Assembly: GCF_003958625.1 (NCBI RefSeq)
Contig: NZ_RSEL01000005.1
Span: 248,001-312,000, forward strand
Direction: 5' to 3'
From: Tsuneonella rigui
Lineage (GTDB): Bacteria; Pseudomonadota; Alphaproteobacteria; Sphingomonadales; Sphingomonadaceae
Length of the DNA stretch: 64,000 nucleotides
Numbering within the stretch: position 1 is the stretch's first letter; every line of letters starts with the position of its first letter. Position numbers and translations under genes: made by a program. The notes beneath the pieces were generated by a model. That model had not been told where the DNA came from. It did no database searches and was given only the letters and a program-made list of their open reading frames with translations. Below, one piece after another: positions 9,088 to 17,013 of this stretch.

Positions 9088-10628
9088 CGGCTGTATTCAG
9101 CGAGCACTTCGGCACGCACGTAGATGTCGCGACCCTTCCTGCCGGCCCGGCGGAGTACGAGCACCCTGTGGTGATCGCTCAGCAGCTCCAGCGCGTCGTC
9201 CAAGCGCCTGCTGTGCGCCTGGCGCAGCCGGTTCGGCCCCTTCTTCCGCACCTCGTTGACGGCGACCAGAACGGCCGCACTTTGCTTGGGTTGTGCACGG
9301 ACCCGAGCGACAAGCCATTCCTCAAGCAATTGGGCGTCGGCAAGCTCGGGCGCGGCACCGGCGGAGTGCGCAAACCGCACGGCCTCGTCGAGGTACCAGC
9401 GCATGAGCCGGCAGGCCCCAACCATACTCACCAGCCCGATGCTCATGCTCGGATCACCGCTGAAGACGTGGAAGCAGCAGGCCAGCCTCGCGGCGTTGTC
9501 CGCGGCCTTGCTCGCCACGTCGCGGATATTGGCGTACTCCTGTTCGGGACCCTGCTTCTCCTCCACCTCGTCGTGGAACCTAATCCAGGCCTGCTGAGCA
9601 GCGGCGTCAAATCCCACGAAGTGCGGCACCAGCCGGTCGTGCTCATCAAAAACCGGCTCAGCCGCTAGCAGCGTGGTCATCTGGTGGTCGAAGGTACGTT
9701 GCGCCGGTCGGTCCGCGGGCGGCTCATCGTAGTAGCGTCCGCCTTGGGTGGACTCGGGGTGGCAGAAAAGGAAGCGGGCGAAGTACCCAATTCCCTTCGC
9801 CAGCCCGCCCGTCTTTTGAACGAAGGCGTCGAGCACGGCAGGCTGGACCTGTAGGCCCATCGTCACCCGCATCCCCTCGACCTGCAACTCGCCCGTTGAA
9901 ACACGGTCGCGCTGGATCACGCCGCCGTCCCACATGACGTTTGCTTGGGCGAGGTTGCGCATTACCGCCTCGGCATTCATCCCATGGGAGCCGAAGATCG
10001 TACCGGCCTCCGCGCTGATGACTGATGCTACCGGGTAGTCAGCGAGCGCCATAGCCAAAGCTTCGGGGGTGTCATCGCCTCGCAACATCCGCCTACGGGC
10101 GGACTGCCTTGGCTTCTCAAGTTGGTGGGTCACCCGAGGGTCGAGATTGCCAGCGGCATGCACGTCAATGAAGCCACCAGCGATGTTGCGTTGCAGGTCC
10201 TCACCGCGCCGCTCCCAATCTTCGAGATCGGCGTTGTACTGCGCTACCCGCTCGCGGTGGCTGCGCTTCTGCTCCGCCTCCCATTCGCGGATTGGCGCAG
10301 TGAAGAAGCGGTCAACGGTAGACTTGCGCTCGCCGCTCTCTGCGACGGTCAGCAGGTAGAGCGTCGCAGGGCCTGTAAGGGCCGCGTCCCGCTGCACGCT
10401 GAAGCAACTCTGCACCGCTGTGGACACCGCGGACAAGGCGCTGGCGGCGATGAGCGCGGTGGGGGCCTTCACGTAGCCGGCCACCTCCTCAACCACGTCG
10501 CGGATGACGGACGGCAGAGCGTCTACCGGGTAGGGCTGCGCTCGCTCGTCCTCGACCAGCGGCCTGGGCCGCGGTAGCTGCGGCTCATCTGGGAAGTCGT
10601 GAGCGAAGAACTCAGCGAATTTGACCAC
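9084..10628 (-). CDS. DUF3987 / YfjI-family putative replicative helicase-primase protein
   Basis: About 514 residues from the GTG at 10628, which has GGGAGG at eight-base spacing; an ATG at 10664 would add 12 residues. The N-terminal signature YPVDALPSVIRDVVEEVAG and the P-loop-like segment LTVAESGERKSTVDRFF identify the DUF3987 (YfjI-like) family. This family is found in plasmids, prophages and islands and is thought to act in element replication. A middle helical region (EWEAEQKRSHRERVAQYNADL) may be a coiled coil. The C-terminal 90 residues include a winged-helix-like stretch ending RAEVLAEYSR. The gene adjoins the candidate origin. Confidence 0.8.
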   Translation of the reverse strand: MVKFAEFFAHDFPDEPQLPRPRPLVEDERAQPYPVDALPSVIRDVVEEVAGYVKAPTALIAASALSAVSTAVQSCFSVQRDAALTGPATLYLLTVAESGERKSTVDRFFTAPIREWEAEQKRSHRERVAQYNADLEDWERRGEDLQRNIAGGFIDVHAAGNLDPRVTHQLEKPRQSARRRMLRGDDTPEALAMALADYPVASVISAEAGTIFGSHGMNAEAVMRNLAQANVMWDGGVIQRDRVSTGELQVEGMRVTMGLQVQPAVLDAFVQKTGGLAKGIGYFARFLFCHPESTQGGRYYDEPPADRPAQRTFDHQMTTLLAAEPVFDEHDRLVPHFVGFDAAAQQAWIRFHDEVEEKQGPEQEYANIRDVASKAADNAARLACCFHVFSGDPSMSIGLVSMVGACRLMRWYLDEAVRFAHSAGAAPELADAQLLEEWLVARVRAQPKQSAAVLVAVNEVRKKGPNRLRQAHSRRLDDALELLSDHHRVLVLRRAGRKGRDIYVRAEVLAEYSR

Positions 10629-10812
10629 AGCTCGGCCCTCCCGCTTTGTAGTGTCGCCGAGCAATGGCTTGCTTGACGCAAGCGCGATTTGTTATGTGTA
10701 CCATGGTTGATTGCTCCAGCGGCCGGATGTTTGCGCGTCCCGCCGCTTCTCGTTGGGGGTAGCTTCCGACGGTCTTCCGAGCAGCATCGCGCGCGCGGAA
10801 TCGGACTCTCGA

Positions 10813-11070
10813 TCAGCGACTTCCGCCGCCCTCGCGTCTGATGGACTGTCTGGCGTTCGCCTCGGCGGCAGGGCTGTAAGCGCTAGTGCTCGCGAACTTG
10901 CGGGCGTCACGCCACGCGAGGACGTCCGCTTCCTCGTATGCCACGCCTGCTTGGGGTGCATCACCGAGCTTGACGAAGGTCGGCCCGCGACCGCGATGGC
11001 GCCAGAATTCTAGAGTGTTGGGGGCGATGCCTAGCAGCGCCGCGGCCTGTGCGTTGTTGAGGAGGCTCAT
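10813..11070 (-). CDS. AlpA/excisionase-like helix-turn-helix protein
   Basis: 85 residues from the ATG at 11070 (MSLLNNAQAAALLGI). The frame extends to 11136, but the conserved domain begins at MSLL. The sequence is a typical MerR/AlpA-type winged helix: NNAQAAALLGIAPNTLEFWRHRG, then FVKLG and a YEEADVLAWRDAR tail. Such small proteins regulate integrase or excision and activate replication genes in P4-like satellites. It lies between the integrase and the DUF3987 gene, all reading leftward, fitting a regulator or recombination directionality factor. Confidence 0.8.
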   Translation of the reverse strand: MSLLNNAQAAALLGIAPNTLEFWRHRGRGPTFVKLGDAPQAGVAYEEADVLAWRDARKFASTSAYSPAAEANARQSIRREGGGSR

Positions 11071-11258
11071 GCTGGTGGTCCGAAATGAGGTGTACGTCGG
11101 TTCTCCCGACGCCAACCGCACCACCATGGGCTGCAATTACTGCCTCAACCTACCGCACTGGAGCGTAGCGCCCCCGACCGTGTTCCCAGAACCCCGGCCG
11201 GTGCGTGCGGGCTCAGCGGAGGCTGGCCAGGGGCATACGTTACGTAAGAGCGGGTTCG

Positions 11259-11492
11259 TCAAGCAAGCGGTTTCTTTGCGCGCTTCTGCTTCATCAAAAG
11301 CCGGTCAATTGCTGCTCGGCCCTCCCGCTTTGCTTCGCGCTCGGAACCCTCGGTCAATCCGCTAGCCAGCAGGTCCGGTCCGGACCAAACCTTCCATTCC
11401 CAGAGGCGGCATCGGTACGACGCCTGTTGCGGATACACTCGCAACTCCCAATGGTTTTCGTCCTCAGTCACTTGCCCTTTATCGCACGCCAA
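11259..11492 (-). CDS. Small hypothetical protein downstream of integrase
   Basis: 77 residues from a TTG at 11492; a GTG at 11471 would give 70. The N-terminal part is rich in aromatic residues (WELRVY, RCRLWEWKVW), suggesting a small beta-sheet fold. The C-terminus is a basic helix (EREAKREGRAAIDRLLMKQKRAKK). It is separated from the integrase stop by a strong hairpin. No family was recognised. Confidence 0.5.
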   Translation of the reverse strand: MACDKGQVTEDENHWELRVYPQQASYRCRLWEWKVWSGPDLLASGLTEGSEREAKREGRAAIDRLLMKQKRAKKPLA

Positions 11493-11556
11493 ATACTCGC
11501 GGTGGAAGGGTTGATTTCGATTTGGCCCCTGGCGGCGCTCTACAGCGCAAATGGGA

Positions 11557-11586
11557 GGCCCCGCTGCCTGAGTAGGGAGCGGGGCC
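11557..11586 (-). terminator. Hairpin after integrase gene
   Basis: Perfect 9-bp arms GGCCCCGCT (11557-11565) and AGCGGGGCC (11578-11586) with a 12-nt loop, 38 bp downstream of the integrase stop. It lacks a U-tract but is a plausible terminator or processing hairpin for the leftward integrase transcript. Confidence 0.5.
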
Positions 11587-11623
11587 GATTAGCGCTGGAC
11601 GGCGCTTGTCCGGGGAGCTGGCG

Positions 11624-12946
11624 CTATGCCCGCAAGGTGACCACGTTCACGCCGCTGGCCTGGGCGGCTGCCACCCTGCCCTGCTGCTCAATAAAGCTGC
11701 CAACTTGCTCCACTTCGGAGTGCAGCCATTGAAGGTTGGCGAGGTCGAGGTAGTTGCGGGCGGTCACGTCCTCCTGCGCAGGCTTGTGGCCGGTGAGCAG
11801 GTCGCACCTGAACTTCTCCACGCGGCACTCGCGCATAGCGTAGTTCGTGAAGGAGCGCCGCAGGTCGTGGAGACTGAGGTGCCTGCCAACGACCCTGCTG
11901 ACCGACTCCATGGCGCTTCTGGCGTCCATGATCCTGCCCGCCTTAGACCAGCTTGGGAAAACGAACGGGCTGCGCTCCTCGCCGGTGTCCTCCGCGAGCT
12001 TGTTTGCCACTGCCAGGCGCGCGCGGAGCAGCGCCGCGGCCTGTGTGGACAACGGAAGCGTGATCGGCTCGCCCTGCTTGCGCACGTCGAGGTGCCAGGA
12101 GCACTCCGCGGGGTCGTCGGACAGGTGCACCCGGTCCCAAGTCAATGCTGCGCCCTCGTCGCGCCGCGCGCCTGTCAACAGGAGGAAGATGGTTAGGTCG
12201 ATGCCTGCCAGCGCCTCCCGGTTCTTGGGGTTGGCCCGTGCTTCCTGGAGCAGGTTCCACACCGCACCGACCTTGCCGCGGTCGATGTATCGTTCGGTGC
12301 GGCTGCCGAGCTTCGACCAGTGGTGCTTGAGCGCGCCGACTGGGTTGTGCTCGATGAGGGGGCGACCATCCGACCGACGGTACTCGTCCATCGCGAAATT
12401 TATCAGGATGCGAAGCGTGACACACGCCGCGTTGGCGCTCGCGGGTGCGGGCTTACCGGTTAGGCCCCTCTCGACTAGCTCCGCGTGCCGGTCGCGCACC
12501 ATCTCTCGGGTGATGCTGGCGATGGGCTTGTCCCGCCAGGCAGTGAAAACCTTCGCCACGTGGCGCTTGATTTCGTCCGCTGTGCTGGCGCGCAGCTTGC
12601 CGGGTCGGCCCACGTAGGCGTCGCATACCTCTTGCAACGTCACGCCAAGCGCCTTGCGCTCCCGTTCCAACTCGCGTGGGTCCACACCCTGCTCGAATTG
12701 GTGGCGGTACTCGTCAGCTTTGCGGCGCGCCTGCTCCACAGTCCACGCCCCGTAACTGCCAATCGTCACCCGCACGTCGTTTGTGGTGCCACGGACGCGG
12801 CCCTGGGCGATAAACTTCGACAGTCCCGTGGGAGTCACGCGAAGGCCAAAGCCCTTCGTATCCGTATCCCAGTAGAGTGCGTCCGAACTGCCGCCCTGTC
12901 TAGCCGCCCGGTCGATGTTGGTTTTGGTCAGTTTAAGCTTCGGCAT
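11624..12946 (-). CDS. P4-type tyrosine integrase
   Basis: 440 residues. The N-terminal DUF4102-like arm-binding domain contains YWDTDTKGFGLRVTPTGLSKF, followed by a core-binding domain and the catalytic domain. Catalytic residues are visible: Arg in LTGARRDEG, the His-x-x-Arg box in HDLRRSF, His in LTGHKP, and the nucleophilic Tyr in ARNYLDL. It should catalyse integration into and excision from tRNA-Lys. The gene lies at the tRNA-distal end, reading inward. Its start codon abuts the CGTAAG pair at 12947-12963, so the protein may repress its own promoter by binding its arm sites. Confidence 0.95.
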   Translation of the reverse strand: MPKLKLTKTNIDRAARQGGSSDALYWDTDTKGFGLRVTPTGLSKFIAQGRVRGTTNDVRVTIGSYGAWTVEQARRKADEYRHQFEQGVDPRELERERKALGVTLQEVCDAYVGRPGKLRASTADEIKRHVAKVFTAWRDKPIASITREMVRDRHAELVERGLTGKPAPASANAACVTLRILINFAMDEYRRSDGRPLIEHNPVGALKHHWSKLGSRTERYIDRGKVGAVWNLLQEARANPKNREALAGIDLTIFLLLTGARRDEGAALTWDRVHLSDDPAECSWHLDVRKQGEPITLPLSTQAAALLRARLAVANKLAEDTGEERSPFVFPSWSKAGRIMDARSAMESVSRVVGRHLSLHDLRRSFTNYAMRECRVEKFRCDLLTGHKPAQEDVTARNYLDLANLQWLHSEVEQVGSFIEQQGRVAAAQASGVNVVTLRA

Positions 12947-13056
12947 CGTAAGGTCCTCGTAAGTGCGCCATAAGTTGACTACAGCACCGTACGATAACCT
13001 ACGCCTTACGTCTCCGACCTAAGAAACGAGGAAATTCAATCAATCGCTTACTTACG
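12947..13056. promoter_or_regulatory. Possible integrase arm-site cluster and int promoter region, right end
   Basis: CGTAAG at 12947-12952 and 12958-12963 (spacing 11, identical to the left-end pair), and the inverted form CTTACG at 13005-13010 and 13051-13056. Four copies of this 6-mer in 110 bp far exceed chance. The segment is unusually AT-rich and lies between the integrase start and the right repeat, so it probably also holds the integrase promoter. Function is inferred. Confidence 0.5.
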
Positions 13057-13095
13057 AATACCTGCGCTAACGTGCGCTAATTTTGGGTAATCCAA

Positions 13096-13142
13096 ACTCT
13101 TAATCAGCGGGTCGTAGGTTCGAACCCTACAGCGTCCACCAC
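13096..13142 (+). repeat. attR: 47-bp copy of the tRNA-Lys 3' half
   Basis: Identical to 3137-3183. It lacks the acceptor 5' strand, D-arm and half of the anticodon stem, so it is a tRNA fragment and not a functional gene. A small inverted repeat (TTTGG-GTAAT-CCAAA, 13082-13096) overlaps its left edge and could be part of the core site. It marks the right end of the element. Confidence 0.93.
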
Positions 13143-13284
13143 CCCTCCCATTTTCGAAGCCGGAGCGCTCAGCCTGTTGTTGGCGCATATCCGATCGCAA
13201 CCTTCTCTTAACGCATGATAAGATAGGCGGCGCTTCAGAAAACAAGACGGCGTCGCGCCTGTCCGAAGCAGACCAGAACGAGTG

Positions 13285-13626
13285 ATGACCGACGTACGAA
13301 AACCCAGCGAGCGCCGAGGTGCGCGCCGAGTGCCTACTCGTATCTCCGCGGTCGCAAAGACCGCCCACGGTCAGCGCCACGCACTGCACATCAGCGACTT
13401 GTCAGTCGGCGGCTGTGCTATCAGCGTCGCCGGCACGCATCCGCTGAAGCCCGGAACCACTTACGGCCTCAAGATCAATGGGCTGGAGACGCTGGGTTCG
13501 ATCACCGCCTGGACGGCCGAGCAATCTGCCGGCCTGGAATTCGAACGCCCGCTGCATCCTGCCGTCTCGGATCACATTGCCGCGCTCAATCCTCCCGTAC
13601 CTTCCGAAGAGCTCGATCCCGTCTAG
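13285..13626 (+). CDS. PilZ domain protein
   Basis: 113 residues from the ATG at 13285 (a GTG one codon earlier is possible). The protein is a single PilZ domain: the RxxxR motif lies in ERRGARRVPTR near the N-terminus, and the DxSxxG motif in DLSVGGC follows about 25 residues later, the two elements that bind cyclic-di-GMP. It is the first host gene beyond the element. A second stand-alone PilZ protein is at 57958. Targets cannot be inferred from context. Confidence 0.85.
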   Translation: MTDVRKPSERRGARRVPTRISAVAKTAHGQRHALHISDLSVGGCAISVAGTHPLKPGTTYGLKINGLETLGSITAWTAEQSAGLEFERPLHPAVSDHIAALNPPVPSEELDPV

Positions 13627-13633
13627 TTCATCC

Positions 13634-13798
13634 TCAGGAGCAGAGCTCCTGCTCGGGGATCTGCACCGCACGATCTGCGCCTGCGAAGGCTGCCGGCCGC
13701 GCCGGCATCGTGCCAAGGCGCCATTCGGTGCGGGTGACGATGTACTCGTACTCGCAGTCCTCGCCCATCTGGGGGCGATCCTCGATTTCGTATTCCAT
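13634..13798 (-). CDS. Small acidic hypothetical protein
   Basis: 54 residues from the ATG at 13798, preceded by GGAGAGG at about nine-base spacing. An upstream in-frame ATG at 13858, immediately after the neighbouring stop, would give 74. The sequence begins MEYEIEDRPQMGED and was not recognised. It is on the same strand and directly downstream of the gene ending at 13859, probably co-transcribed. Confidence 0.45.
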   Translation of the reverse strand: MEYEIEDRPQMGEDCEYEYIVTRTEWRLGTMPARPAAFAGADRAVQIPEQELCS

Positions 13799-13858
13799 GT
13801 GCGACACCTCTCCGCATCCCAAATGCGGCAGAGGTGTTTCCGTTCCGCGACACTCCAT

Positions 13859-14473
13859 CTACCCGCGGCTGGCCTCGTCTGCACGGACCATCACCCCGAC
13901 GATGACGCACTCCTCCTCCCACCGGAACATGCCCACATCTACATCTTCGTCGGTCACCGTCACCGGCGCCCCGACATGAGTTTCGCCGCACATGTCCGTG
14001 TAGCTGACAGTATAGGTGCCCGGCGTGAGGTTGGAGAAGCGAAACCGCGCGTCCTTGCTGAGGGAGGGTCGCCGAACCCGCCCGTCGGCTGCCACCAACC
14101 GGGTCCGCTGCGACGAATACCAGGAGTACGTCTCGCCACTGATCTCGAACCGAGGTGAGACCGCGCCGAGCGGCGTCTGACACGCGGCGGTCGCCAGCGT
14201 CATGGATGCGCTCACCGCCGCGACCAGCCTGCGGCCGTTCCGATTGGCGCCGCTGCCTCTGACCAGAGCTACCGTGCCATCTGGCGCGATCCGCGCGCGC
14301 ACGCAGGGCGGTTCCGGCTGGGCGAGCAAGGCCTCCGCTTCCTGCAAGGTCATGACCGACAGATCGTGAATCGTCTTCTCGCACGCCGCGCAATGCCGGT
14401 TGCATCCGGCCGGCGCCATATCCTCCCACGCTTCTGTGCATGGTTCGGGGAATGCGACCTCGATGTCGGTCAC
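13859..14473 (-). CDS. Cys-rich N-terminal protein with membrane anchor, function unknown
   Basis: 204 residues. The N-terminal 65 residues hold a conserved-looking cysteine cluster (PAGCNRHCAACEKTIHDLS), a pattern I associate with an uncharacterised family in sphingomonads and Bacteroidetes that begins with Pro/Cys and His-Cys-x-x-Cys. A hydrophobic segment (about residues 83-100) could anchor it. The C-terminal part resembles an extracellular beta-sandwich (RFRFSNLTPGTYTVSYTD), as in carboxypeptidase-regulatory-like domains. This suggests an inside-anchored protein with an outward beta domain. It lies 23 bp downstream of lpdA on the same strand. Confidence 0.65.
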   Translation of the reverse strand: MTDIEVAFPEPCTEAWEDMAPAGCNRHCAACEKTIHDLSVMTLQEAEALLAQPEPPCVRARIAPDGTVALVRGSGANRNGRRLVAAVSASMTLATAACQTPLGAVSPRFEISGETYSWYSSQRTRLVAADGRVRRPSLSKDARFRFSNLTPGTYTVSYTDMCGETHVGAPVTVTDEDVDVGMFRWEEECVIVGVMVRADEASRG

Positions 14474-14496
14474 CTTCGGTCTCCCTGCGCCGACGA

Positions 14497-15909
14497 TCAG
14501 ATATGCAGCGCCCGCCCGTAGGCGGCGAGCACGCTTTCGTGCATCATTTCACTTAGCGTCGGGTGCGGGAATATGCTCTGCATCAACTCGGCCTCGGTGG
14601 TCTCGAGCGTCTTGCCGACGACGTAGCCCTGGATGAGCTCGGTCACCTCGGCGCCGATCATGTGCGCGCCCAATAGTTCGCCGGTCTTGGCGTCGAACAC
14701 CGTCTTGATGAAGCCTTCCGCCTCGCCCAGCGCGATCGCCTTGCCGTTGCCGATGAAGGGGAACGTGCCGGCCTTCACCTCGCGCCCGCCTTCCTTGGCC
14801 TTTGCCTCGGTCAGGCCGACGCTGGCGATCTGCGGGTGGCAGTAGGTGCAGCCCGGGATATTGCCGCGGTCGAGCGGGTGCGGGTGAACGTCCTTGTTGC
14901 CGAGTTCCTGCGCGATCGCCTCGGCGGCGGTGACGCCCTCGTGGCTCGCCTTGTGCGCCAGCCACGGACCGGGCGTGCAGTCGCCGATCGCCCATAGTCC
15001 CTTGGACTTGGTGCGGCCGTACGGATCGATCTGGATGAAGCCGCTATCCGTTTCGACCAGCTTTTCCAGCCCGACGTTCTCGGTGTTCGGCACGATGCCG
15101 ACCGCGACGATGACGTGGCTGAACTCGCTTTCGGCGACCTTACCGTCCTTCGCCTTGATCTTCGCCTTCACCCCGCCCGCCGATACGGCCAGCGCCTCGA
15201 CGCCCGCGCCGGTCATGATGGTCAAGCCCTGCTTGGTCAGGCTCTTCTCGAGGAACGCGGAGACGTCGGCGTCCTCCACCGGCACGATCCGGTCGAGCAT
15301 CTCCACCACGGTCACTTCGGCGCCCATGTCGTTGTAGAAGCTGGCAAACTCGATCCCGATCGCGCCGCTGCCGATGACCAGCAACTTTGTCGGCATCTCG
15401 GCCGGGGTCATGGCGTGGCGATAGGTCCACACGCGCTTGCCGTCGGACTTGGCGAACGGCAGCTCGCGCGCCCGTGCGCCGGTGGCGACGATCACATGCT
15501 TGGCGGTGAGTTTTTCCTCCCCCCTGTCCGATTTCACAGTGAGCGACGTCGGGCCGGTCATCGTCCCCTCCCCCATGTGCACCGTGATTTTGTTCTTCTT
15601 CATCAGGTGGGTGACGCCGGCGTTGAGCTGCTTCGCCACCCCGCGGCTGCGCTTGACCACCGCGGCGAGGTCCGCCTCGATCCTTTGCGCTTTAAGGCCG
15701 TAGTCGCCCGCGTGCTGCATGTAGTGGAAGATCTCCGCCGAACGCAGCAGCGCCTTGGTCGGGATGCAGCCCCAGTTGAGGCAGATGCCGCCGAGTAGCT
15801 CGCGCTCGACGATCGCGGTCTTGAGGCCAAGCTGCGCGCAGCGGATCGCCGCGACATAGCCGCCGGGGCCGCTGCCGAGCACGATGACGTCGTATTGGGT
15901 ATCAGCCAT
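14497..15909 (-). CDS. lpdA: Dihydrolipoyl dehydrogenase (E3)
   Basis: 470-residue flavoenzyme reoxidising the lipoyl groups of 2-oxoacid dehydrogenase complexes. The N-terminal FAD motif GSGPGGYVAA, the redox disulfide motif GGICLNWGCIPTKALL, the NAD motif GSGAIGIEFA and the C-terminal HPHPTLSE-type catalytic segment (here FPHPTLSEMMHE) are all present. It is downstream of pdhC (E2) on the same strand, with two other genes between. This makes it likely the E3 of pyruvate dehydrogenase, although E1 genes are not in the window. Confidence 0.97.
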   Translation of the reverse strand: MADTQYDVIVLGSGPGGYVAAIRCAQLGLKTAIVERELLGGICLNWGCIPTKALLRSAEIFHYMQHAGDYGLKAQRIEADLAAVVKRSRGVAKQLNAGVTHLMKKNKITVHMGEGTMTGPTSLTVKSDRGEEKLTAKHVIVATGARARELPFAKSDGKRVWTYRHAMTPAEMPTKLLVIGSGAIGIEFASFYNDMGAEVTVVEMLDRIVPVEDADVSAFLEKSLTKQGLTIMTGAGVEALAVSAGGVKAKIKAKDGKVAESEFSHVIVAVGIVPNTENVGLEKLVETDSGFIQIDPYGRTKSKGLWAIGDCTPGPWLAHKASHEGVTAAEAIAQELGNKDVHPHPLDRGNIPGCTYCHPQIASVGLTEAKAKEGGREVKAGTFPFIGNGKAIALGEAEGFIKTVFDAKTGELLGAHMIGAEVTELIQGYVVGKTLETTEAELMQSIFPHPTLSEMMHESVLAAYGRALHI

Positions 15910-16057
15910 GGGTGTTCACGCTCTTTCGGTCGGCAAAGTTCACTCAAAGTTCACGCGAAAATCGGCGACATATTCGATCGTTCGCTCGCGCTCGGTTCTG
16001 GGCCGCAAGCTAGGTGCTCATCAAGCATGGCATGCGAGCGTCCCTGTAGGAAAGCGC

Positions 16058-16429
16058 TCATCCGTCGGCGCCTGCGATGGCGCGCGGCCGGTCGTTCGCG
16101 TCGAGCAGCACGAATTTGAAGGTGCCCCGCGACACCGCGATGGTCGCCTCGCCGTTACGCTCGCGAGCGATGCCCTCGGCGGTGATGGTGAGCGAGGTGG
16201 TGCCGGTCGCGGCGACCTCGCAATAGACGCTGAGCTCGTCCCCCACCGCCATCGCGCCGGGAAAGGCGAAGTCGCTGGCCGAGACGACCGCCGCCTTACC
16301 CTTCCCCACCCGGCTCGCCAGCGCACCCGCGCCGAGCGCCATCTGGCTCATCAGCCACCCGCCGAACACTCCGCCGTACGGGTTGGTGTCCGCCGGCATC
16401 GCGGTGACGCGGATGAGGGGGTCCTTCAC
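16058..16429 (-). CDS. Acyl-CoA thioesterase, hotdog fold (YciA-like)
   Basis: 123 residues. The N-terminal PADTNPYGGVFGGWLMSQM matches the conserved block of YciA/BACH-type thioesterases, including the catalytic Asp/Asn region and the glycine-rich turn. The rest follows hotdog strands. It hydrolyses acyl-CoA thioesters; substrate is unknown. Its start overlaps the stop of the upstream hypothetical gene (ATGA at 16426-16429), implying coupled translation within the pdhC-lpdA transcription unit. Confidence 0.85.
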   Translation of the reverse strand: MKDPLIRVTAMPADTNPYGGVFGGWLMSQMALGAGALASRVGKGKAAVVSASDFAFPGAMAVGDELSVYCEVAATGTTSLTITAEGIARERNGEATIAVSRGTFKFVLLDANDRPRAIAGADG

Positions 16430-17010
16430 GAACCAAGCGCCGCGACAAGCGCGCTGGAGAACGATGCCAAGGCGGCAGCCGACGCAGCCCCGGCGAGATA
16501 TCGTTGCCAGCCAGAGTTGGGCTTGTAGGGAATTACTCGAACCTCGAAATCATCATGCGACACAAACTCTATTTGGTCGGTGTATGTTGAGATCATCGAG
16601 CCTTGGATGCTCGCCTTAGGCTGTATGTATTCGAACTCGAAAAGCGATCCCTCGGCATCGGCGTCGAGTTCATCCCACCGACAACCACCACCTTCGCTCA
16701 GATATACTGAGTAGAAATCCTTATCGCCAACGGGCTTGGGGGCCTGAATCTCGAGACTTACGCCCCTCAGTGTCCGCCCTGTGAGATTGCTGATGGTGAA
16801 GCCAGTTTGGTATATTTTAGAAAGAGTTTCATCCTCCCACTTGAGGAGGACCTTTTCGTGCGGTGCTCGAAAAACACTGGGTTCGCTCACTCGGATGTGC
16901 AGTGTCTTTTTGCGACGAGAGTACCACTCCTCAGCGATTGGTCTCAACACCAGTCCGAGTAGAAGCCCGGAGAAACCGATTCCTGCAGCTATGAGAGGCA
17001 CAGTATCCAT
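16426..17010 (-). CDS. Membrane-anchored hypothetical protein inserted in the PDH locus
   Basis: 194 residues with one N-terminal membrane segment (LIAAGIGFSGLLLGLVLRPIAEEW), a basic patch, a soluble domain of mixed character, and a second hydrophobic stretch at the C-terminus (LAGAASAAALASFSSALVAAL). The DNA is clearly poorer in GC than its neighbours and uses codons such as ATA and TTA that the core genes avoid, suggesting acquisition. It sits three bases after pdhC and overlaps the thioesterase by four. No family was recognised. Confidence 0.6.
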   Translation of the reverse strand: MDTVPLIAAGIGFSGLLLGLVLRPIAEEWYSRRKKTLHIRVSEPSVFRAPHEKVLLKWEDETLSKIYQTGFTISNLTGRTLRGVSLEIQAPKPVGDKDFYSVYLSEGGGCRWDELDADAEGSLFEFEYIQPKASIQGSMISTYTDQIEFVSHDDFEVRVIPYKPNSGWQRYLAGAASAAALASFSSALVAALGS

Positions 17011-17013
17011 GCC

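Noticed and set aside
13096-13142. Second tRNA-Lys
   Set aside because: Only the 3' half is present, without D-arm or 5' acceptor strand; it is the attR copy.
13623-14441. 272-codon minus-strand frame overlapping the Cys-rich protein gene
   Set aside because: The product is Arg/Gly-rich noise; the 13859-14473 frame has a coherent Cys cluster, membrane segment and beta domain.
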